This document shows, in pieces, positions 32,489 through 43,404 of a stretch of DNA of 64,000 nt. A program made the position numbers and the translations under genes. Source of the DNA: Variovorax sp. PAMC26660 (GTDB lineage: Bacteria; Pseudomonadota; Gammaproteobacteria; Burkholderiales; Burkholderiaceae_C); NCBI RefSeq assembly GCF_014302995.1, contig NZ_CP060295.1:372001-436000 (forward strand), given 5' to 3'. Position 1 is the first letter of the stretch, and each line of letters begins with the position of its first letter. Below the pieces are notes generated by a model, which saw nothing but the letters and a program-made list of their open reading frames with translations, did not search any database and had not been told where the DNA came from.

Positions 32489-33784
32489 TCAACCGCCTGG
32501 CAGCAGGTGTTTGGCTTGCAGCCGGGGGGTGCCGTTTTCGAGCACGCCACCCACGGTGAAGAACGATCCGAAGACGACGATTCTATCAGCGGGGTCTGCC
32601 TGCTCGATGGCTGCGCGCAACGCTTCCATCGGGCTTGCGTGCACGCTGCCCGAGGCATCGGTGCGCGTGTTCTGCGCCTGCCAGGCGGCCAGCAGATCGG
32701 CCGCCTTGGCCGCGCGCGGCGTGGGCAGGTCGGTGAAGTACCAGCGGTCGATCAGCGGTCCGATGCGGGCCAGGATCGGCGCGAGGTCCTTGTCGGCCAT
32801 GACGCCGAACACGCCATGCGTCGTGGGAGAGAAGCCCATCGCATCGAGGTTCTCGGCCAGCGCCGCGACGGCATGGGCGTTGTGTGCCACGTCGAGCACC
32901 AGCGTGGGCTCGCCCGGCACGATCTGGAAGCGGCCCGGCAGCTCGACCATGGCCAGGCCGTTGCGCACGGCCTGCGCCGTGATCGGCAACTGCGGCCGCA
33001 GGGCTTCGAGCGCCGCGAGCACGCCCGCCGCATTGATGAGCTGGTTGGCACCGCGCAGCGCTGGATAGGCCAGCCCGCTGTAGCGCCGGCCGCGGCCCGA
33101 CCAGCCCCACTGCTGCTTGTCGCCCGACACGTTGAAGTCGGTGCCAAAGCGCCACAGGTCGGCGCCGATGGCGTTCGCGTGGTCGATCACGCTTTGCGGC
33201 GGCATCGGGTCGCTCACGATGGCCGGCTTGCCGGCGCGCAGGATGCCGGCCTTTTCAAAGCCGATGCTCTCGCGGTCGGGCCCGAGGTATTCCATGTGGT
33301 CGAGGTCGATGCTGGTGATGACCGCACAGTCGGCGTCGATGATGTTGACCGCGTCGAGCCGGCCGCCGAGGCCGACTTCGAGGATCGCCACATCGGGCTT
33401 TTCCTCGATCATGCAATGCAGGATGCCGAGCGTCGTGAACTCGAAGTAGGTCAGGGGCATGTCGCCACGCGCCTTCTCCACCGCTTCGAAGCTTGCTATC
33501 AGTTTGGAAGCATCGACCGCCTCGCCTTTGAGCCGCAGCCGCTCCTCGAAGCGCACCAGGTGCGGCGAGGTGAAGACGGCCGTGCGGTAGCCCGCGTGCG
33601 TCAGGATCGACTCGAGCATGGCGCAGGTCGAGCCCTTGCCATTCGTGCCCGCCACCGTGATGACGGGGCAGTCGAAGCGCAGGCCGAGGCGTTGCGCCAT
33701 CTCTTTGGCACGTTCGAGCCCGAGTTCGATGTTCTTGGGATGGAGTTGCTCGGCGCGCGCGAGCCAGTCGTTAAGGGTTTCCAT
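32489..33784 (-). CDS. folC: Bifunctional folylpolyglutamate / dihydrofolate synthase
   Basis: A Mur-ligase-fold enzyme of about 431 residues that adds glutamate to folates. The P-loop is VAGTNGKGSTCAMLES near residues 44-58, followed by FTSPHLVRFEERLRL, the TYFEFTTLGILH segment, LGGRLDAVN and LDHMEYLGP, and VLDVAHNAHAV in the C-terminal domain. ATG 33784 gives METLNDWL, matching the family start; an ATG four codons upstream at 33796 is possible. It heads the folC-dedD-cvpA-purF-metZ run and is divergent from the ArsC-family gene. Confidence 0.96.
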   Translation of the reverse strand: METLNDWLARAEQLHPKNIELGLERAKEMAQRLGLRFDCPVITVAGTNGKGSTCAMLESILTHAGYRTAVFTSPHLVRFEERLRLKGEAVDASKLIASFEAVEKARGDMPLTYFEFTTLGILHCMIEEKPDVAILEVGLGGRLDAVNIIDADCAVITSIDLDHMEYLGPDRESIGFEKAGILRAGKPAIVSDPMPPQSVIDHANAIGADLWRFGTDFNVSGDKQQWGWSGRGRRYSGLAYPALRGANQLINAAGVLAALEALRPQLPITAQAVRNGLAMVELPGRFQIVPGEPTLVLDVAHNAHAVAALAENLDAMGFSPTTHGVFGVMADKDLAPILARIGPLIDRWYFTDLPTPRAAKAADLLAAWQAQNTRTDASGSVHASPMEALRAAIEQADPADRIVVFGSFFTVGGVLENGTPRLQAKHLLPGG

Positions 33785-33832
33785 GGAGGCCGGCATTGTC
33801 GCCGACCCGCCGCCCGGGGCATCATGGCGGGC

Positions 33833-34186
33833 ATGACAACCCTATACGGCATCCCGAACTGCGACACCGTCAAGCGCGCCCGCGCCTGGCTCGATGAACA
33901 TGGTGTGGCCTACACCTTCCACGATTTCAAGAAACAAGGCGTGCCCGAAGCCGAGCTCGACCAATGGCTGAAGAAGCCCGGTTGGGAGGCCCTGGTCAAC
34001 CGCAAGGGCACCACCTGGCGAAAGCTGGACGACGCCACCCGCAACGCGGTGGTCGACGCGGCTTCCGCCCGCCCCGTACTGCTGGCCAACCCCAGCCTGA
34101 TCAAGCGGCCGGTGGTCAATTGGGGCGCCAAAACCGGCGTGACAACCGGATTCGACGCCGACGCCTGGGCTGTCAACGCCGTGTAA
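33833..34186 (+). CDS. ArsC-family (Spx/YffB-like) reductase-like protein
   Basis: A 117-residue thioredoxin-fold protein of the ArsC/YffB type. It begins TTLYGIPNCDTVKRARAWLDE, with the single cysteine of the family, and contains FHDFKKQGVP, and SLIKRPVVNWG near the end. YffB-type proteins are usually not arsenate reductases and their substrate is unknown. The first ATG giving MTTLYGIP at 33833 is preferred to an ATG three codons earlier. It is divergent from folC with only 48 bases between. Confidence 0.93.
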   Translation: MTTLYGIPNCDTVKRARAWLDEHGVAYTFHDFKKQGVPEAELDQWLKKPGWEALVNRKGTTWRKLDDATRNAVVDAASARPVLLANPSLIKRPVVNWGAKTGVTTGFDADAWAVNAV

Positions 34187-34244
34187 ACCCCGGAACCCGC
34201 CTCTTCGCCGGACCTCCAACCGCTCTCTGCAGGAGAGATACACC

Positions 34245-34856
34245 ATGAACAAACACCTTTTTCGCACCCTTGCCGGCCTTTCCGTGGCCGGCGCGCTCGC
34301 GGGCGGAGCCGGCCTCGTGCATGCCCAGCAGGCGCAGTATGTCCAGGCCCGGGTGATTTCGGCCACGCCGATCCGCGAATCGACCGGCAGCGACGTCAAC
34401 TACAACGTCACCTACGAATACAACGGCCGCCAATACACCACCCGCACCGCCACTCGCCCGGGCTCGACCATCGCGGTCCAGGCCAGCGCGTATGGCGTGA
34501 CCACCTCGCCGGTCGCACCGCAATCGCAAATGCAGGGTTACCCGGTCGAAGCCGGCAACGGCCAGCAGTACCAGCAGTCGGGCGGCTCGCCCTGGGACAA
34601 CGTCGTGCCCGAACCGGGCGTGGTGGTTGGCGCGGGCGGCCCTCCTCCCGTGTATGTGCAGCCAGCCCCTGTCTATGCGGCGCCGGTCTACGTCGATCCT
34701 GGCTATGCCTACGGTTACGGCTATCCCTATGCCTATCCGCCGGTCGGCATTTCGCTGAACCTGGGCTATTCGCGCGGCTGGGGTGGCGGCTATTACCGTG
34801 GCGGTGGCTACGGCTATCGCGGCTACGGCGGTTTCCGCGGCGGCTGGCACCGCTGA
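34245..34856 (+). CDS. Secreted Gly/Tyr/Pro-rich protein
   Basis: A 203-residue exported protein with a clear signal peptide (hydrophobic GLSVAGALAGGAGLV, cleavage after VHAQ). Residues 30-90 form a conserved beta-rich domain (QARVISATPIRESTGSDVNYN, then TYEYNGRQYTTR). The rest is low complexity: a Pro/Val/Tyr section and a Gly/Tyr/Arg end of GGGYGYRGYGG type. This layout is common in Comamonadaceae as a surface or cell-envelope protein of unknown role; the N-terminal part resembles glycine-zipper envelope proteins' partner domains only loosely. The ribosome site GGAGAG precedes the ATG. Confidence 0.85.
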   Translation: MNKHLFRTLAGLSVAGALAGGAGLVHAQQAQYVQARVISATPIRESTGSDVNYNVTYEYNGRQYTTRTATRPGSTIAVQASAYGVTTSPVAPQSQMQGYPVEAGNGQQYQQSGGSPWDNVVPEPGVVVGAGGPPPVYVQPAPVYAAPVYVDPGYAYGYGYPYAYPPVGISLNLGYSRGWGGGYYRGGGYGYRGYGGFRGGWHR

Positions 34857-34971
34857 GCGGGCGGGGGTTCGTCAACCCCCTAAAATCGAGGACTTTTCCA
34901 ACCCTTGACGGGTGCGCCGCCGGTGCGGTGCGTCCTCGATCAGCCGTCCGCCCAGGCGCCGGCGCCACCCA

Positions 34972-36652
<1,681 letters not shown>

Positions 36653-36692
36653 CCGGCTGAATGCCATGCTGCCCTTCGGGGCAGAAACAACG

Positions 36693-36716
36693 ACGGGCCC
36701 CTCGGGGCCCGTTTTT
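36693..36716 (+). terminator. Rho-independent terminator after argG
   Basis: Perfect nine-base arms ACGGGCCCC and GGGGCCCGT around a two-base loop, followed by TTTTT-C. It ends the ppnP-argG transcript and lies before a convergent gene. Confidence 0.92.
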
Positions 36717-36746
36717 CGTCGGTGGTTGGTTGGATGACCGATGACG

Positions 36747-37592
36747 TCAATCCCCGCCACCACCTCCGCCGCAGCCGCCCCCACACCCGCTGCCGCTGTC
36801 GCCGGACGAGCCACCGCCATCGCTGGAGCCGCCGTCGCCGCTGCTGCTCGATTCGCTGCCGCCGAAGCCGCTGGCATCTCCCGAGCTGCCGCCGTCCGAC
36901 GATGACGATTCCCCGAAGCTGGTACCGCATTGCGCGTCCGAACCGATATGCCGCTCGACCGCCCGGCAATCGGGCACGTAGCTGAAGCCGCCGGCAATCG
37001 CGAACTTGATGTCCAGCGCAAACAGCAGCGGCAGCCGCGCCGGATTGCGCGGATCGATGCTCTCTTCCTTGCAGGCCCAGTACCAGGTGCGGCGCAGGCC
37101 GTCGTTGCGCTTGGGGTCGCGTCCCAGCACCTCGGCAGGGCTGTGGTGCAACATGCCGCCGAAGGCCGCACTGCACCAGTTCTGATAGCCCTGCGTGTGC
37201 AGGATGAACTCATGCCACGCCGTGTCGACCACCTTCGAGGGCATGGCAACGAACTTGCGATCGCTGCGCAGATGGGACATGAAGAACTGGCGCAGCCCGC
37301 GCAGCACCAGTTCGGCGTCACGCCGGCTGAGCTGCGGGTGCGCCTCGCGCAGCTTGCCGATGAGGAACGGGGGCAATCGCGCCTCACGGATGAACTGGCG
37401 TCGCAGGCTGGTTTCGAGGAACTTGAGCACCGCCGAGAACAGCACTGCCACCACGATCAGAGCCACCACCACGCCCCAGCGGTGCGAGCCCAGGAACACG
37501 GCCACCAGCGCAACAAACGGCACCGCTCGCCGGGCCCACACCAGGGCCGCGATGCGGCGCCGGAAATTCAGGGGCAGAAAGTCGAGATCCAT
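36747..37592 (-). CDS. Membrane-anchored protein resembling glycine-rich-domain (GRDP-like) proteins
   Basis: A 281-residue protein. Two hydrophobic stretches near residues 22-60 ([14 protein letters not shown] and [17 protein letters not shown]) anchor it. The central part has [20 protein letters not shown] and [15 protein letters not shown], like the D-x-x-W-H-x-H/F-x-L-x-T-x-x-Y core of glycine-rich-domain-containing proteins. The last 55 residues are Ser/Gly-rich and end in Cys-Gly repeats ([12 protein letters not shown]), a tail seen in some bacterial envelope proteins. Function unknown. It converges on argG; murB lies 19 bases upstream. Confidence 0.82.
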   Translation of the reverse strand: MDLDFLPLNFRRRIAALVWARRAVPFVALVAVFLGSHRWGVVVALIVVAVLFSAVLKFLETSLRRQFIREARLPPFLIGKLREAHPQLSRRDAELVLRGLRQFFMSHLRSDRKFVAMPSKVVDTAWHEFILHTQGYQNWCSAAFGGMLHHSPAEVLGRDPKRNDGLRRTWYWACKEESIDPRNPARLPLLFALDIKFAIAGGFSYVPDCRAVERHIGSDAQCGTSFGESSSSDGGSSGDASGFGGSESSSSGDGGSSDGGGSSGDSGSGCGGGCGGGGGGD

Positions 37593-37611
37593 GCGCCGGT
37601 GGGTCAGCGGG

Positions 37612-38664
37612 TCAGACGACCACCGGCTCCGGCTCCAGCCGGATGCCGAAGCGCTCGTACACGCTGGTCTGGATGGCCTTGGCCAAGGTCATCACCTCGC
37701 CGCCCGTCACCGGGTTGGCAGAGCCGCCGCGATTGACCAACACCAGCGCCTGCCGCTCGTAGACACCGGCGTTGCCCACCGACTTGCCCTTCCAGCCGCA
37801 GGCGTCGATGAGCCAGCCGGCCGCGAGCTTGATGCTGCCGTCGTCCATCGGGTAGTGAACGATCTTCGGGTCGCGCGCGATGATGTCCGCGCACTGCTCC
37901 GGCGTGACCGTCGGGTTCTTGAAGAAGCTGCCGGCATTGCCCAGCACGCGCCAGTCGGGCAGCTTGGCGCGGCGAATGGCGCAGATCCAGTCGAAGATGT
38001 CTTGCGCATCCGGCGTGAAGTTGCCGGCCTCTTCCATCTTGCGCTCCAGGTCGAGGTAGCCGACCACGGCCTTCCACGGCTTGGGCAGCCGAAAGCGTAC
38101 GCGGGTGATCACCGCCCGGCCCGACAGGCCAAAGTCGTTCGGCCCGCTGCGCACGTGCTTGAACACCGAATCACGGTAACCAAAGGCGCACTGCGCGGCG
38201 TCGAGCGTGAAGCTGCGCCCCGTTTCCAGGTCGAAGGCGTCGAGCGACTCGAAGCGGTCCTGCAGTTCGACACCATAGGCGCCGATGTTCTGCACCGGCG
38301 CTCCGCCCACCGTGCCGGGAATGAGGGCCAGGTTTTCCAGCCCCGGATAGCCGCTGCGCACCATCCATTCGACCGTGTCGTGCCAGATTTCACCGGCACC
38401 GGCCTCCACGATCCAGGCGCGCGGGGTTTCTTCCACCAGCCGCAGGCCCTTGATTTCGATTTTCAGCACCAGCGGCTTGACGTCGCCAGTGAGCACGATG
38501 TTGCTGCCGCCGCCCAGCACGAAGCGGGGGGCGTCGCGCCATTGCGGATCGGCACGCAGCGCGACCAGGTCGGCCTCGTCGGTGATGCGCGCAAGATGCT
38601 GCGCGCGCGCGACGATGCCGAAGCTGTTGTACGGCTGCAGAGGGACGTTGGACTCCACGATCAT
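37612..38664 (-). CDS. murB: UDP-N-acetylenolpyruvoylglucosamine reductase
   Basis: A 350-residue FAD/NADPH enzyme making UDP-MurNAc for peptidoglycan. The FAD-binding part shows [12 protein letters not shown] and the second part [21 protein letters not shown] and [15 protein letters not shown], typical of type I MurB; YRDSVFKH carries the substrate tyrosine loop. ATG 38664 ([16 protein letters not shown]) is the family start; an ATG ten codons upstream is not needed. The YajQ-family gene diverges from it 42 bases away. Confidence 0.96.
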   Translation of the reverse strand: MIVESNVPLQPYNSFGIVARAQHLARITDEADLVALRADPQWRDAPRFVLGGGSNIVLTGDVKPLVLKIEIKGLRLVEETPRAWIVEAGAGEIWHDTVEWMVRSGYPGLENLALIPGTVGGAPVQNIGAYGVELQDRFESLDAFDLETGRSFTLDAAQCAFGYRDSVFKHVRSGPNDFGLSGRAVITRVRFRLPKPWKAVVGYLDLERKMEEAGNFTPDAQDIFDWICAIRRAKLPDWRVLGNAGSFFKNPTVTPEQCADIIARDPKIVHYPMDDGSIKLAAGWLIDACGWKGKSVGNAGVYERQALVLVNRGGSANPVTGGEVMTLAKAIQTSVYERFGIRLEPEPVVV

Positions 38665-38706
38665 GGGAGAATTGTCGCATTCAGCCCAGTGCATCCAGGA
38701 GAGCCC

Positions 38707-39192
38707 ATGCCGTCATTCGATACCGTCTGCGAGCCCAATCTGCCCGAAGTGAAGAATGCGGTCGAAAACACCGCCAAGGAAATCGCGACGCGCTTCGACT
38801 TCAAGGGCACCGCCGCTGCCGTCGATCTCAAGGACAAAGAGATCACCATGATCGGCGACGCCGAGTTCCAGCTCGTGCAGGTCGAAGACATTCTTCGCGC
38901 CAAACTCACCAAACGCAGCGTCGACGTGCGCTTTCTCGACAAGGGCGACGTCCAGAAGATCGGCGGCGACAAGGTCAAGCAGGTCATCAAGGTCAAGAGC
39001 GGCATCGAGAGCGAGCAGGCCAAGAAGATCACCCGCATCATCAAGGACAGCAAGCTCAAGGTGCAGGCCGCGATCCAGGGCGACGCGGTGCGCATCACGG
39101 GCGCCAAGCGCGACGACCTGCAGGCCGCGATGGCGTTGATCAAGAAGGACGTGCCCGACATGCCCCTCTCGTTCAACAACTTCCGCGACTGA
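38707..39192 (+). CDS. YajQ-family (UPF0234) nucleotide-binding protein
   Basis: A 161-residue cytoplasmic protein of the YajQ family, whose members bind nucleotides (cyclic-di-GMP in Xanthomonas relatives). Start [20 protein letters not shown], the [10 protein letters not shown] segment, [20 protein letters not shown] and the end [10 protein letters not shown] are diagnostic and the length is normal. It has GGAGAG just upstream. Divergent from murB; the aspartic-protease-like gene follows 5 bases after its stop. Confidence 0.95.
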   Translation: MPSFDTVCEPNLPEVKNAVENTAKEIATRFDFKGTAAAVDLKDKEITMIGDAEFQLVQVEDILRAKLTKRSVDVRFLDKGDVQKIGGDKVKQVIKVKSGIESEQAKKITRIIKDSKLKVQAAIQGDAVRITGAKRDDLQAAMALIKKDVPDMPLSFNNFRD

Positions 39193-39197
39193 TTTTC

Positions 39198-39842
39198 ATG
39201 AAATCCCTCGTCATCGCAGCGCATCTTCTGACCGCCGTTGCGATGGCGAATGCCGCCGGCTCGGTCACGCTGACCGGCACCATCGGCAGCCGCGCGATCC
39301 TGATCGTGAACGGCGCGCCGCCCAAGACCGTGGCGGTCGGCGAGAGTTTCCAGGGCGTGAAGCTGGTGTCGCTGCAATCGGAGCAGGCGGTGGTCGAGCT
39401 GGAAGGCAAGCGCACCACGCTGCGCATGGACACGCCGGTCAGCATCGGCGGCAATGGCGGCGGCTCCAGCGGTGGCAGCCGCATCGTGCTGTCGGCCGAC
39501 AGCCGCGGCCACTTCATGACGCCGGGCACCATCAATGGCCGCACAGTCACGTTCATGCTCGACACCGGCGCCACTTCGATCGCGCTGTCGGCGGCCGATG
39601 CGCAGCGCATCGGGCTCGACTACAGCAAGGGACGGCCGGTGCAGATAGGCACCGCCAACGGCACGGCCCAGGGCTACAGGCTGCGGCTGCAGTCCGTGCG
39701 CGTGGGCGACGTCGAGGTCTACGACATCGACGCCGTCGTCTCGCAGGAATCAATGCCCTTCGTGCTGCTGGGCAACAGCTTCATCAACCGCTTCTCGATG
39801 CGCCGGGATGCGGACCAGATGGTCCTCGAAAAGCGGTACTGA
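39198..39842 (+). CDS. Exported retropepsin-like aspartic protease
   Basis: A 214-residue protein with a signal peptide (LVIAAHLLTAVAMANAAG). The C-terminal 120 residues form a clan AA retropepsin-like domain: FMLDTGATSIALSAADAQRIG carries the catalytic Asp in D-T-G-A-T, and FVLLGNSFINRF is the conserved later strand (G-N-S/T-F-L type). The N-terminal part (VTLTGTIGSRAILIVNG) is a PDZ-like or beta domain found before this protease in proteobacteria. Probably periplasmic, with unknown substrates. Confidence 0.9.
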   Translation: MKSLVIAAHLLTAVAMANAAGSVTLTGTIGSRAILIVNGAPPKTVAVGESFQGVKLVSLQSEQAVVELEGKRTTLRMDTPVSIGGNGGGSSGGSRIVLSADSRGHFMTPGTINGRTVTFMLDTGATSIALSAADAQRIGLDYSKGRPVQIGTANGTAQGYRLRLQSVRVGDVEVYDIDAVVSQESMPFVLLGNSFINRFSMRRDADQMVLEKRY

Positions 39843-39857
39843 GCTGCGCGCCGAGCC

Positions 39858-40211
39858 TCAGACCGCAGCAGCGGTCACCACGATCTCGATCTTGTAGGCC
39901 GCATTGGCCATCTTGGCCTGCACCGTCGCGCGCGGCGGCGTGTTGCCGGCCGGAATCCAGGCGTCCCACACCTCATTCATCGCCGTGATGTCGGTGATAT
40001 CGGCCAGGAAGATCTGCGTCATGAGAATGCGCGACTTGTCGCTGCCGGCCTCGGCCAGCAGGCGGTCGACCATGCCCAGCACCTGCGCGGTCTGGCCGCG
40101 GATGTCCTGCGTGGTGTCGTCGGGCACTTGCCCGGCGAGGTAGATGGTGCCGTTGTGCACTGCCGTCTCGGACAGACGCGGGCCAACGTGAAAGCGGGTG
40201 ATGGATGCCAT
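39858..40211 (-). CDS. RidA-family protein (YoaB-type)
   Basis: A 117-residue RidA/YjgF family protein starting MASITRFHVGPRLSETAVHN. It has YLAGQVPDDTTQDIRGQTAQ and the end PPRATVQAKMANAAYKIEIV, where the Arg corresponds to the catalytic Arg and the final Glu strand is kept, as in the YoaB/RidA-6 subgroup. It lies 8 bases after the plsY stop on the same strand. Confidence 0.93.
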   Translation of the reverse strand: MASITRFHVGPRLSETAVHNGTIYLAGQVPDDTTQDIRGQTAQVLGMVDRLLAEAGSDKSRILMTQIFLADITDITAMNEVWDAWIPAGNTPPRATVQAKMANAAYKIEIVVTAAAV

Positions 40212-40219
40212 GGTGTTCT

Positions 40220-40855
40220 TCAAGCCTTTTTCTTCGAGCCGAGTTTCGACTCCGTGCCGGCCGCGAGCCGGCGGATGTTTTCGCGGTGCCGCCAGATCAG
40301 CAGCAAGCTCATGATGATGAGCGCAATCAGCACCGTGCGGTCGAGCGGCCACGCAATGTTTCCGCCGAGCAGGTAGTAGGCCGGGGCAAAAAAGGCCGCG
40401 ACCAGCGACGACAGCGACGAATAGCGAAAGAACACCGCGATGATCAGCCAGGTGACGCCGGTCGCCAGCCCCAGCCAGGGCGCGATGCCCACCAGCACGC
40501 CGGCCGCCGTGGCCACGCCCTTGCCGCCCTGGAATCCGAAGAACACCGGGTAGAGATGGCCCAGGAAGGCCGCGAGGCCCGCCAGCGCGGCCACGCCTTC
40601 GCCCAGGCCCCACTGCGCGCCGAAATGATGAATGAGGAACACGGGCAGCCAGCCCTTGAGTGCATCGAGCAGCAAGGTGGCCAGCGCCGCGCCCTTGTTG
40701 CCCGAGCGCAGCACATTGGTGGCACCGGGGTTGCCGCTGCCGTAGCTGCGCGGGTCGGCCATGCCGAGCGACTTGCTCACGATGACCGCAAAAGACAGCG
40801 AGCCGATCAGGTACGACGCCACGATGGCAATGAGGGATGGCAAATGAAAGCTCAA
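40220..40855 (-). CDS. plsY: Acyl-phosphate:glycerol-3-phosphate acyltransferase
   Basis: An inner-membrane enzyme of 211 residues with five membrane helices, adding the first acyl chain to glycerol-3-phosphate. The PlsY motifs are present: [37 protein letters not shown] and the [14 protein letters not shown] end. Length and helices are normal. It is followed by the RidA-family gene, probably in one transcript. Confidence 0.96.
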   Translation of the reverse strand: MSFHLPSLIAIVASYLIGSLSFAVIVSKSLGMADPRSYGSGNPGATNVLRSGNKGAALATLLLDALKGWLPVFLIHHFGAQWGLGEGVAALAGLAAFLGHLYPVFFGFQGGKGVATAAGVLVGIAPWLGLATGVTWLIIAVFFRYSSLSSLVAAFFAPAYYLLGGNIAWPLDRTVLIALIIMSLLLIWRHRENIRRLAAGTESKLGSKKKA

Positions 40856-40909
40856 GACGGCGCTCCGCGGGGATGGTTGTTTTTCTTCGGTGACGACGGT
40901 GTGCCGTCG

Positions 40910-41719
40910 TCAGGTCTCGGGCGGCGATTGGATCACAACGTACTGCTTGCGAAACTCCAGCCCGCGATCGGGCCACTGCCGCACGTAGGCGCGCAGGGCA
41001 TCTGCGCCGGCCGGCCAGTCTTCGCCGTTGACGCGGCAGTCGGCCTGCACTTCACCCTGGGCGTTGCGCGCCGCGTAGAGCCGCAGGCCGAACACACCGT
41101 TCGATTCGATCAGTGGCTGGAAGGCTTCCCAGGTGTTGGTGAACAGGCAACAAGGGCAAAACGGATGCTCTTCGTCTTCCGCGGCCTCGTGCATCGCACG
41201 GCTCGCCACCGGGCCGAACAGCACACGCCGCTCGCGCCCGCTCTGCGCGCCCTCTTGCGCCGCCCAGTTCATGCCCATCGACGTGCAATGGGAGAGTTCA
41301 GTGCGCAAGGCGTCCTGGAACACGACCAGGTCCACCTGGGCCCACAGGTCGAATCCGCTGGAGAGCGTCCCGGCCGCCGTGTCGCCGTTGGAATGCTGGA
41401 ACTCGAAAGTGCCCTTCGGCAGCAGCCGCTCGTGCGCCACCTCGATGGTGGTGGAACTGCTCGCGTGGCCGTCTGGGGGGATCGACAGGCTCAGTATCTG
41501 CGGCAGCAGCCAGAGCCCGTCGGGCAGCACGATCCAGCCCTCGCGCTCCCGCTTGCCGACGTGGCCGCGCGCAGCGAGCGCTTCAAGCAGCAGCGCCGTC
41601 AGGTCGATGGTTTCGGTCCACGCGCGCTCGTCGTTGCGAAACGAGATCTCGAACGAGGCGCCCTGGCCCGGGTTGCCAGCAATGCGCGAAGGAAAGAAAT
41701 CAGAGGGCGATGGATTCAT
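40910..41719 (-). CDS. Unknown protein, DUF6348-like
   Basis: A soluble protein of 269 residues starting MNPSPSDFFPSRIAG. The central part has a Cys-rich HPFCPCCLFTNTWEAFQPL and the end has DCRVNGEDWPAG and FRKQYVVIQSPP, which recall the DUF6348 family; this is from memory and not certain. The two-cysteine pair CPCC may bind metal or form a disulfide. An eight-base hairpin (40892-40911) overlaps its stop codon but lacks a T-run. It lies 8 bases after the YbaK-type gene and probably shares its transcript. Confidence 0.75.
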   Translation of the reverse strand: MNPSPSDFFPSRIAGNPGQGASFEISFRNDERAWTETIDLTALLLEALAARGHVGKREREGWIVLPDGLWLLPQILSLSIPPDGHASSSTTIEVAHERLLPKGTFEFQHSNGDTAAGTLSSGFDLWAQVDLVVFQDALRTELSHCTSMGMNWAAQEGAQSGRERRVLFGPVASRAMHEAAEDEEHPFCPCCLFTNTWEAFQPLIESNGVFGLRLYAARNAQGEVQADCRVNGEDWPAGADALRAYVRQWPDRGLEFRKQYVVIQSPPET

Positions 41720-41727
41720 GGCGCCGG

Positions 41728-42219
41728 CTATTCTGCCAGCGCACATTGCACCGCCTGGGCCCCTAGCAGCGCCACGCACACCTGCGGATCGATGCCGATG
41801 AGGTAGCCGCGCCGGCCGCCGTTGATCACGATGCCCGGCAGCTCGAGGATGGTCGATTCGATGTACACCGGCATCTTGCGCCGCGTGCCGAACGGCGAGG
41901 TGCCCCCGACCATGTAGCCACTGTGGCGCTGTGCCACGTCGGGCTTGCAGGGCTCGACCGACTTCGCGCCGATCTGCCGGGCGAGGTTCTTGGTCGACAC
42001 CGTGCGGTTGCCGTGCATCAGCACGATCAGCGGCTTGGCGTCCTGGTCCTGCATCACCAGCGTCTTGATGACGGTGAACGGGTCGAGCCCCAGCATCTCG
42101 GCGCCGCGCTGGGCGCCGCCGTGCTCCAGGTACTCGTAAGGATGCTCGGTGAACGCGACCTTGTGCGCCCGCAACAGCTGGGTTGCGGGGGTTTCGGAAA
42201 CGTGGGCCTTCTTGCTCAC
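41728..42219 (-). CDS. ybaK: Cys-tRNA(Pro)/Cys-tRNA(Cys) deacylase, YbaK type
   Basis: A 163-residue editing protein of the YbaK/EbsC family that hydrolyses mischarged Cys-tRNA(Pro). It shows ATQLLRAHKVAFTEHPYEYL, the conserved Lys in VIKTLVMQ, GAKSVEPC, and SGYMVGGTSPFGTRRKMPVY. The start is GTG 42219, supported by its GTGA overlap with the stop of the aldo/keto reductase gene; the frame upstream of it lies inside that gene. Confidence 0.93.
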   Translation of the reverse strand: MSKKAHVSETPATQLLRAHKVAFTEHPYEYLEHGGAQRGAEMLGLDPFTVIKTLVMQDQDAKPLIVLMHGNRTVSTKNLARQIGAKSVEPCKPDVAQRHSGYMVGGTSPFGTRRKMPVYIESTILELPGIVINGGRRGYLIGIDPQVCVALLGAQAVQCALAE

Positions 42220-43277
42220 GCCGCCGGATCGCGAATTTCCCAACGGATCTTGTCGATCTCGGCCAGGATCTCCGGCGACAGCGTGGTGCCGTACACGTCG
42301 AGGTCTTCTTCCAGTTGCGCCACCGACGTCACGCCGATGATCGTGCTCGCCACCTGCCACTTCGTGTAGCAGAACGCCAGCGCAAGCTGCGTCGGCGTCA
42401 GGCCGTTGTCGCGTGCCAGCTGGTTGTAGCGCCTGGCCGCGCGCAGCGAATCGGGGCGGCCCCAGCGCTGCTTGCGCACCGACTCGTAGCTCGAAATGCG
42501 CGCGCCCTTCGGCGCCTCCGGGCCCTCGATGCCGCTCTGGTCGTACTTGCCGGTCAGCAGGCCGAAAGCCAGCGGGGAATAAGCCAGCAGCGACACACCC
42601 AAACGGTCCATGGTCTCGTCGAGCCCGTTTTCGTGTCCGCGGGCGATGAGGCTGTACACGTTCTGCACCGACGCCACGCGCGGCAGCCCGTGCTGCTCGG
42701 CCAGTCGCACGAACTCGTGCACGCCGTATGGCGTTTCGTTCGACAGGCCGATCGTGCGCACCTTGCCGGCCTTCACCAGCTTGCCCAGCGCTTCAAGCTG
42801 TTCGTGGATCGGCGTCTTCGACGTTTCCTTGGCCGGGTCGTAGTACATGTTGCCGAACAGCGGCACATGGCGTTCGGGCCAGTGGATCTGGTACAGGTCG
42901 ATGACGTCGGTCTTCAGCCGCTTCAGGCTGGCATTGCACGAAGCCTCGATGTCGTCGGGCGTCATGCCGCTGCCTTCGCGCACCCAGGGCATGCCGCGCG
43001 ACGGGCCAGCCACCTTGGTGGCGAGCACAAGCTTCTGGCGCGCACCGGGGTTGGCGGCAAACCAGTTGCCGATGATGGTTTCGGTGACGCTGTAGGTTTC
43101 CTTGCGCGTGGGCACCGAGTACATCTCGGCGGTGTCGATGAAGTCGATGCCGCGTTCGAGCGAACGGCTCAGGATGGCATGGGAGGTGGGCTCGTCGACC
43201 TGTTCGCCGAAGGTCATCGTGCCCAGGCAGATCGGGGTGACGTGCAGGTCGCTTTGACCGAGTTGGATCTTTTTCAT
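42216..43277 (-). CDS. Aldo/keto reductase (Tas-like)
   Basis: An NADP-dependent oxidoreductase of 353 residues. It shows KKIQLGQSDLHVTPICLGTM, FIDTAEMYSVP with the catalytic Tyr, LVLATKVAG with the Lys, and YQIHWPERHVPLFG, which together resemble E. coli Tas, a protein of unknown natural substrate. ATG 43277 begins this family segment; the frame upstream is noise. It overlaps the YbaK-type gene by four bases. Confidence 0.93.
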   Translation of the reverse strand: MKKIQLGQSDLHVTPICLGTMTFGEQVDEPTSHAILSRSLERGIDFIDTAEMYSVPTRKETYSVTETIIGNWFAANPGARQKLVLATKVAGPSRGMPWVREGSGMTPDDIEASCNASLKRLKTDVIDLYQIHWPERHVPLFGNMYYDPAKETSKTPIHEQLEALGKLVKAGKVRTIGLSNETPYGVHEFVRLAEQHGLPRVASVQNVYSLIARGHENGLDETMDRLGVSLLAYSPLAFGLLTGKYDQSGIEGPEAPKGARISSYESVRKQRWGRPDSLRAARRYNQLARDNGLTPTQLALAFCYTKWQVASTIIGVTSVAQLEEDLDVYGTTLSPEILAEIDKIRWEIRDPAA

Positions 43278-43404
43278 GCGCGGGATGCTACCGCCCTCCT
43301 CCGCAATCTGCTGGCAGCACCGCCAAAGCCCGAGCGCCACGGCATACGGCCGCTGTCGTGTGCCGGACTGCGCGCGGCCGATGCCCTCCGTATCATCGAC
43401 GCCC

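Noticed and set aside
33833..34186. Arsenate reductase
   Set aside because: The sequence is of the YffB type and no other ars genes are near.
40892..40911. Terminator at the end of the DUF6348-like gene
   Set aside because: A perfect eight-base hairpin exists, but no T-run follows on either strand and it overlaps the stop codon.
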